DNA of 64,000 nucleotides, from positions 22,821-86,820 of the forward strand of contig NZ_JAJQYA010000022.1 in assembly GCF_021729155.1 (NCBI RefSeq). Direction: 5' to 3'. This DNA is from Membranihabitans marinus (lineage in GTDB: Bacteria; Bacteroidota; Bacteroidia; Chitinophagales; Saprospiraceae). A model generated the notes under the pieces. It was not told the DNA's origin. It made no database searches and saw nothing but the letters and a program-made list of their open reading frames with translations. Of this stretch, positions 58,332 to 64,000 are shown piece after piece (position 1 is the first letter of the stretch; each line of letters begins with the position of its first letter). The position numbers and the translations under genes were made by a program.

Positions 58332-59349
58332 GGCAAAAATCATGACAAATCAGATCCTGACAATGCAATGTTTACCCGTTTTGATTTATTCAATCAGTTA
58401 AGGCATTTTAGATTTTATTAAACTCCATGAATATTCATTATATTTAAGAATATTGAAATCATATTTTATTGATCCTTCCTACGTCCCTTCAGGACTTAAT
58501 AATGGGGAGAACTATCTTTCATAGGGTTGCACCCTATGCTATTAGACTACGCCCCTTCAGGGCTTTTTCAATTTCTATCAAGTATTTTAAATGGTCAGAA
58601 TATAATCTATCAAGATTTTGATTTCTGTCATTCGACCAATTATTACGGCTACCGATTCTATTTTATGCACACCCACCTTTCAGGCAGTCACGCCGGAGCG
58701 CAGTGGCTTACCCACCCGAAACTCGGAGGAAGCGGTGGCTGAGCTTTGTCGAAGCCCGGTTCCTTCGCCATGGCCAGCCCATCCGGAATGCGGAGATTCC
58801 GGTTCCTTCTCCAAAGATCGATTTACGATCTTTGGTTTTCCTTCGGAAAACTTCATTCAGTCATCTTCGCCAATGGTAGATTTACTACCATTGATGCTTC
58901 GCATTATGCTCAGTTATGTATTCTATTCGGTCATCCTCACAATCTTTTCCGTCATTATAAAATGTAAATCGTATTATTTACCAAAAAGAAAATGAAGAGT
59001 AAATATTGAAAAATCAATTTTAATAATAAATAAGTGTTGTTTGGGATTTTTGTCTTTATTTAGAAATTATCTACTTTTTATTTCGACATTTTCGCAATAA
59101 TTATGTAGCTTTAGAGTATAGCTTACCTTAGGAGAATATTGTTTTCTTCAATTTTTAAAATATATTTTTATGAGTAAACTCTAACCGATACTCTATCTTT
59201 TTCTCGATTTAAATTCATTTAATACTTTTTCAATTTCCAATCTTTATCAAAGGTAGGATAGACAACTGGTTTAACGTTTTTTACATACGAATAACTGCGA
59301 AGCGTTGGGTTGTTTATATGTATAAAGAAATGATAATTAATGTATTGAA

Positions 59350-59547
59350 ATGATTAGGTTGTCTGATTTTAAGCCCGAAGGAATGTTTGCTGTGGACGAA
59401 GCTCTTGAAAATTACCAGAATGCCAAGTACTATTGGTATGGCTATGACGAGGAAGTTTAAGATGTGGATTATGAAAGAGAATATACCTATGATAAGGATA
59501 CAAATACTTATGTAGGTGAAAGTCGCAATCAATTAAAAGATAGTTGA
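59350..59547 (+). pseudogene. possible remnant of a short gene, interrupted by TAA
   Basis: From ATG 59350 a 36-codon frame (MIRLSDFKPEGMFAVDEALE, then a Tyr-rich stretch) ends at TAA 59458-59460. The same frame then continues for 28 codons of similar acidic, Tyr-rich composition (DVDYEREYTYDKDTNTYVGE) to TGA 59545-59547. It could be a decayed fragment of a small protein from the GLPGLI neighbourhood. I recognise no family, and chance is possible. Confidence 0.3.
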
Positions 59548-59613
59548 TATAGATATGGTAGTGTGAATGCCATATTCAAGACCATTTATTCCAAAAATGT
59601 CAAATGCGTAATT

Positions 59614-60399
59614 ATGAAAAAAATCCTATATCTGACTTTTACCTTTATAATCATTTGGAGCGTGAGTTATGCACAAGAATTTACAGTCTTGTACTCACAG
59701 GAGATCTTCCCCCCTCCTCCACCTCCATCACCGCCTTCTGCAGAGGACAATATTTTAAAATCTAAACCACAGTCGTCTTCTGATGGCATTTCTTCAATAT
59801 CCAATGCTGTTGTTGTTTATAATCGTCTAAATGTAAAGGACAATATTTCTTACTTTTTTAGCATCAAAGCTGACACTTGTCGATACAATGAAAAGGAGTG
59901 GTATAAAGGCTTTTTACATTATGTAGATAGAAGTAAAAGGCAAACTTTTCAATTTTATTATCCCTCCAGTTTTAAAAAAGCTACCACCTATCCTTTGATT
60001 GATCCTACCGACTGGGAAATTGGCAGTAAATACTACGTGATCAAAGGTTATAATACACTTCGAGCCACTGGAATGATGGATTGTAAAAAGGTAGACATTT
60101 ATTTTTGCCCAGATTTTCCGACGGTCTTTGGGCCATCTCTTTATTCGGGTTTGCCTGGGTTGGTCATTAGGGTTGATACTCCAAGAGGCAGGATGGAGTT
60201 GGTGAATGTACATGAAATGGATCTAGGGCCATTCCCCGATGTGGATTTCAACCAACTAGATATTTTGGATAATAATCCCTTTGAAATTGAAAAAAGAAAG
60301 GCATTGTTAAGAGCCATTTATAGTGACTCCAATTCAAAAACAGAGGAGAAGAAAGTAGACAGGGACTTTGATCAAGTCTTTGAATGTGTGGAGCCATAA
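59614..60399 (+). CDS. GLPGLI-family exported protein (copy 1)
   Basis: 261 residues from ATG 59614, which gives a clean signal peptide (MKKILYLTFTFIIIWSVSYAQ); the frame stays open 17 codons upstream from a GTG. A proline run (PPPPPPSPPS) follows the mature N-terminus. The family's name-giving motif appears as YSGLPGLVIRVDTPRGRMELV near residues 180-200, preceded by the CPDFPTVFGP block. It is a secreted or periplasmic protein of unknown biochemical role. It is paralogous to the next gene and precedes a TonB-receptor-like gene, the common GLPGLI context in Bacteroidota. Confidence 0.9.
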   Translation: MKKILYLTFTFIIIWSVSYAQEFTVLYSQEIFPPPPPPSPPSAEDNILKSKPQSSSDGISSISNAVVVYNRLNVKDNISYFFSIKADTCRYNEKEWYKGFLHYVDRSKRQTFQFYYPSSFKKATTYPLIDPTDWEIGSKYYVIKGYNTLRATGMMDCKKVDIYFCPDFPTVFGPSLYSGLPGLVIRVDTPRGRMELVNVHEMDLGPFPDVDFNQLDILDNNPFEIEKRKALLRAIYSDSNSKTEEKKVDRDFDQVFECVEP

Positions 60400-60501
60400 A
60401 CCTTGCAGTTGTTATTTCTGAACTACATAGTATTGGAGACATTGGATAGAAAGGAGAGGATTATACAAGATCATTTCAATCAAACCATAAAATACGTTGT
60501 T

Positions 60502-61230
60502 ATGAAAAACATCCTTTTCGTATTCTTAACGGTAATGATTACAGCCACACAATGTCTCAGTCAGGAATATACAGCATTGTATTCACAGAAGATATATACG
60601 CCAGGTTCATCTTCTGCCAATGCTTCCTCATCTAATGTTATAATTACCTACGAACGTTTAAATGTAAAAGAAAATGTCTCCTATTATTTTGATACAACGG
60701 CGGACACTTGTCGATACAGTAAAAAGGAGTGGTATAATGGGCTTTTACAGTATGTAGATAGAAGCAAAGAGCAAACCTTGCAATTTTTTCGATCCAATTC
60801 CAATAAAGCCACGACCTACTCTATGATATATCCTGAGGACTGGGAGGTAGACACAAAAAGTTATAGGATCGATGGATATAAGACCGTAAAGGTCACGGGA
60901 CAGATGGACGATGAAAAGGTGGACATTTATTATTGTCCGGATTTTCCAACAGTGTTTGGGCCGTCCATCTATTCGGGCTTGCCGGGATTGGTGGTAAGAG
61001 TCGATACCCCGATAGGAAATATTCAATTGGTCAATATTCATGAGATAGATATAGGAGGCTTTCCCGATGTGGATTTTTCACAATTGGAAATAGTGGATAA
61101 TGATTCCTTTAAAACTGAACGGTCATTCATGGTGATGAAAGCCCTTCTTGAGAAAGACGATTCCCAAACAAAGGACAGGGAAGAAGGGAAGACCATTGAT
61201 GGGGATTATGATTGTGTGAAAAAAAAATAA
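60502..61230 (+). CDS. GLPGLI-family exported protein (copy 2)
   Basis: 242 residues from ATG 60502 (MKNILFVFLTVMITATQCLSQ); the frame stays open upstream to 60403, but only this start gives a signal peptide. The motif YSGLPGLVVRVDTPIGNIQLV and CPDFPTVFGP match copy 1, and long stretches align (RLNVKENVSYYFDTTADTCRY, KKEWYNGLLQYVDRSKEQT), so the two are a tandem duplication. The proline run of copy 1 is replaced by a Ser/Ala/Asn-rich linker. The stop lies 3 bases before the receptor-like gene, indicating one operon. Confidence 0.9.
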   Translation: MKNILFVFLTVMITATQCLSQEYTALYSQKIYTPGSSSANASSSNVIITYERLNVKENVSYYFDTTADTCRYSKKEWYNGLLQYVDRSKEQTLQFFRSNSNKATTYSMIYPEDWEVDTKSYRIDGYKTVKVTGQMDDEKVDIYYCPDFPTVFGPSIYSGLPGLVVRVDTPIGNIQLVNIHEIDIGGFPDVDFSQLEIVDNDSFKTERSFMVMKALLEKDDSQTKDREEGKTIDGDYDCVKKK

Positions 61231-61233
61231 ACT

Positions 61234-63846
61234 ATGTCCAATGTATTACAAATATCAAATAGGTATTTTCTACACACTTTATTAGGGATTCTTATCTTGC
61301 TAATAGGAGGGAAGGGACATAGCCAAAATCTCAGTGGGCGTGTATTGAATGACCAAGGACAAGCATTGGATGGAGCCACTATTCTACTATATGAAGCAGA
61401 TAGTACGACTATGCGTGGATTTTCGATCAGCGATTCATTGGGGAATTGGCAAATAAATAAGCCTGTCAAAGCAAACATGTTAATTACTGCCGCTTATTTG
61501 GGCTATGCCACTCAATATATCCCCATCGATACAGAGCTATTGTCTCGAGATACCATTGTCATAGTACTGAGGAGTAGTGCCCAATTGCTTACAGAAGTAG
61601 AAGTAAGGGCCAAACCCCTGCGCATAGTGGTCAAAGGAGATACGCTTTCCTTTGACGCCAAAGCATTTTTGCGAGAAGGTGACCAAACCTTAGGGGATTT
61701 ATTGGGCAATATGCCTGGAATTGAATACAGTAAAAGTGGAGAAATATTGTACAATAATAAAAGAATAGACAAGCTCTTACTCGAAGGGAGGGATATATTG
61801 GCTGATCAGCACAAGCTATCAGCAGAAGGTGTTCAAGCACAGGATGTTAAAACCATCAATATCATAGAGCACTATCGGTCGTTTAGTGAACAGTACTTGC
61901 CATTTAAATCGAATAAAGTTGCTATGGATATTAAGTTGACCGATGAAGCCAAATTTCGAATAAATGGCGATGTAGAGTTGTTGGCTGGTCATGAATCTAA
62001 GTATGAAGCCAAGACAAATGTATACCGAGTAGGGGAACAGTCAGGGATGACTTCCTTTATTAGGGCCAATAATATTGGTGAAGCGGTGATGTCTTCAGGA
62101 GATTTTTTGAGTATAAAGGGTAGCTTATATCATGCACTTAATGAGACCAAAGGCGATTTATCTCAGTTGATACCAGCAGGATTTACTCCGAGTATGGATG
62201 TACAACAAAATTACGACAATGTAATCCTTTTTAATCTAGAAAAAGATAAAGGTAAACGGCAGAAATCACGAATCACATCGATGGTAAATTATGCCAAAAG
62301 AAATCAACAGTCTACTGTATTGCAAAATTTTGAAGACAGAAACCTTTTACTCAATGGGATTAAGAATAAGGAAACTATTTTCCCCTATGTGTATAGTAAA
62401 TGGACAATGGACAAACTATTTGAAAATAAAAACGGACGAATAAGTTTTGAAATCCCAGCATATGCCGACTTAAGCAAGAATACCCAGACCTATGATGGTG
62501 ATGTTTCGCTGCAGGCCTCCCATAATTTTTATACCAACAGGACAAAAACTTTTAATGTAGCTCCCAAAATTAGTTTTTACAAATCCCCTTCAAAAAAACA
62601 TAGCTACTATTGGGATGTAGATCTTTTATTGGAAAATAAAGACCATAACCTTTTTTTAAGTCAAGATGGTGAATTTCAGACGGAAATAAATCAAGCCAAC
62701 CGCAACCAGAAGGGAAAAGCGGGATTAAAGTTAGGCTATTATCGCTTTCTCGAAAACTGGGAGCTAAATGGAGAATTTAGGTCAAGTTATATTCTAACAG
62801 ATTGGCGAATAGAGTCCAAAGAAACGCCGCTATATGATACTGACTTTCATCATTCAATACTAAATTTTAATTCGAATGTCAACTTTGAATATGAAAAAAA
62901 TAAGTGGATGGCAAAATTGAAATTCAATGCTGATTTTAATCATCATCGTCTGGATACCTTGCAAAAACAAAACTTTGTATACTCGCCCAGTTTATAGTTG
63001 AAGTATAGTTTTAATCAGCTTCACTTTTTTATGCTTACAACCTCCATGTCTAAGTCCGAAGTGCCGTCTTCCTTGAGTTATAATACCTATGAATATGTAG
63101 ATGAAAATACGATTCAACACGGATCATTACCATTGGGAACTACTTTTACCCATTCTTCTATTCAATTGACTCATCTGTATTTTAGCCTTATTAAGGAGAT
63201 GAATTTCCATACCATCTTGAACTATTTTCAATCACGTAATGGCATTTACCAAGATTATGCTTTAGACAATGGTTTGTTGATTCTATATTATAAGCAGGCT
63301 ATTGCTCAACACAATTTTTCCATTAACAATACGATATCGTTGAAAATGGCCAAACAAAAATTAGATATGGAAGTTACAACCAGGTTGTCTAAATCAGAAA
63401 CCCAATTAGAGAGAGATAGAACCAATCGGCAACATAGCTATTATCAATCCATAGGTGTAGATTTTCAAGTGACTAAAGCCTTTGAAATTGGTTATAGTTA
63501 TTATTATCAATTTCAAAAAATTAATTCCCAGACCATTATTTGTAACAATGTGGGACAAGGGCATAGCGTGCAAGCCTCTCACAGTAAGAACAAACTCCAG
63601 TTAGAAAGCGGCATGACACTAAACCTATTCAAAGGTGGTGGAATTGACAATCATTTTGTAGATCTTTCAGCCTCCGCGGAATACAAATTGGCAAACAATT
63701 GGACGATTCGATTAATTGGAAGAGATTTACTAAATCTTAATCCCCAGGTAGTCTATAGTTATTTTCAGTCCATTTCTTATGTCGAAACCCTAAGTTATCG
63801 GAGGTTTCCAGGCTCAGTATTAATTGGTTTTAAAAAATTGTTTTGA
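61234..63846 (+). pseudogene. TonB-receptor-like outer-membrane protein, split by an in-frame TAG
   Basis: From ATG 61234 the frame runs 587 codons to TAG 62995-62997, then continues open in the same frame for 282 codons to 63846. Joined, the product is about 870 residues: signal peptide, carboxypeptidase-regulatory-like domain (LSGRVLNDQGQALDGATILL) at about 30-115, a plug-like part (GDLLGNMPGIEYSKSGEILY) and a beta barrel. The stop falls in the barrel (YSPSL before, KYSFNQLHF after), where related proteins read straight through. The second half alone lacks a signal peptide and an ATG. A nonsense mutation or a sequence error is the simplest explanation. It follows the GLPGLI pair at 3 bases. 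Confidence 0.8.
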
Positions 63847-64000
63847 GGGAGTCGTTCGATTTATTGGTTGTAAAGATTAGGTATATTCTCCTGGTTAAAG
63901 TGTCAACACATTATTTCTTTGATGATACTGTCCAAAAAAGTGTGTAAAGTTCAAATATTTAAGATTTTAGTGATTCGAAACAAAAAATTAAAAGATGAAC

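Larger units (their letters stand above)
56927..58978 (+). repeat. long variable-stem hairpin array with inverted-repeat-like ends (array 2)
   Basis: The left end AGTATCAAATTCATTTTTAA followed by TTGTCGGT closely matches the miniature element at 52041. The right end TTATAAAATGTAAATCGTATTA at 58955-58976 matches its other end. Inside are type A hairpins (CCTTGCC/GGCAAGG at about 57431; CGAAAC/GTTTCG at about 57584; CCGGAAT/ATTCCGG at about 58783), type B hairpins with an attta loop (CCAATGGTAG/CTACCATTG; CCAATCGAC/GTCGATTGG; CAAAGATCG/CGATCTTTG) and type C hairpins with a ttc loop (ATAC/GTAT; GTTTTCC/GGAAAAC; ATGC/GCAT). Elements of the form CCGTGGGTT-gaa-AACCCACGG and CCTATGC/GCATAGG also occur. 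Confidence 0.7.
56631..59349. other. gene-free repeat zone
   Basis: About 2.7 kb with no supported protein gene. The open frames at 57435-57725, 57957-58247, 58527-58742 and 58618-58995 lie in repeat DNA. It holds hairpin array 2 and its 522-base tandem duplication. From 58980 to 59349 the DNA is AT-rich with no recognised feature. Confidence 0.6.

Noticed and set aside
52928..58978. integron attC array interpretation
   Set aside because: attC sites have conserved end boxes and variable loops between gene cassettes. Here the loops are constant and there are no cassettes or integrase in the window.
58527..58995. open frames of 71, 125 and 73 residues
   Set aside because: They overlap in different frames across array 2 modules, and their composition follows the repeats.

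Overview
The window reads as chromosomal DNA of a low-GC member of the Bacteroidota. The markers are three SusC/SusD outer-membrane uptake pairs, ECF sigma/FecR regulators of the Bacteroidetes type, a hybrid two-component sensor (HTCS), C-terminal type IX secretion (T9SS) sorting domains, GLPGLI-family proteins and many exported lipoproteins. I cannot fix the genus. A Saprospiria- or Cytophagia-like marine lineage is my guess, from the sulfatases and the giant T9SS cargo protein.

Layout. 1-2.6 kb: tail of an unknown protein and a CstA-family carbon-starvation/peptide transporter. 2.6-3.8 kb: a gene-poor stretch holding a minus-strand tRNA-like RNA with its own terminator and a candidate promoter, plus hairpin repeats. 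3.8-10.8 kb: sigma1-FecR1-SusC1-SusD1. 11-16.7 kb: a GDPD-like phosphodiesterase, an HTCS regulator and a small exported protein. 16.9-23.7 kb: sigma2 (divergent), then FecR2-SusC2-SusD2. 24.2-29 kb: SusC3-SusD3, with no dedicated sigma/anti-sigma pair. 29.4-36.4 kb: a small membrane protein, an alpha/beta-hydrolase and three consecutive exported sulfatases. 36.5-39.9 kb (minus): DUF6807 lipoprotein, Tat-exported Gfo/Idh/MocA oxidoreductase and a phytanoyl-CoA-dioxygenase-like protein. 40.3-51.9 kb: a pentapeptide-repeat protein, a large choice-of-anchor-I/phytase-esterase-like T9SS protein, and a 2325-residue T9SS protein with GEVED, Ig-like, dockerin-like and cohesin-like parts. 52-59 kb: a repeat-rich zone of structured hairpin arrays around one unknown gene and a sigma3/anti-sigma/DUF4097/outer-membrane operon. 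59.3-63.8 kb: a GLPGLI pair followed by a TonB-receptor-like gene broken by an in-frame TAG.

How it fits together. The 3.8-39.9 kb block looks like a multi-receptor uptake and desulfation locus. SusC/D pairs import ligands. FecR/sigma pairs sense receptor occupancy through the STN domains of SusC1 and SusC2. The HTCS may control the third, STN-less pair. Sulfatases and an esterase-like hydrolase trim the substrate outside the cytoplasm. No glycoside hydrolase or polysaccharide lyase is visible, so the substrate need not be a classical polysaccharide.

The least explained structures are (i) the arrays at about 52.9-53.7 kb and 57.0-59.0 kb, built from hairpins whose stems vary in a compensated way while loops and spacers stay fixed, with inverted-repeat-like ends recurring across the window; and (ii) the tRNA-like gene with a 91-nt variable region.
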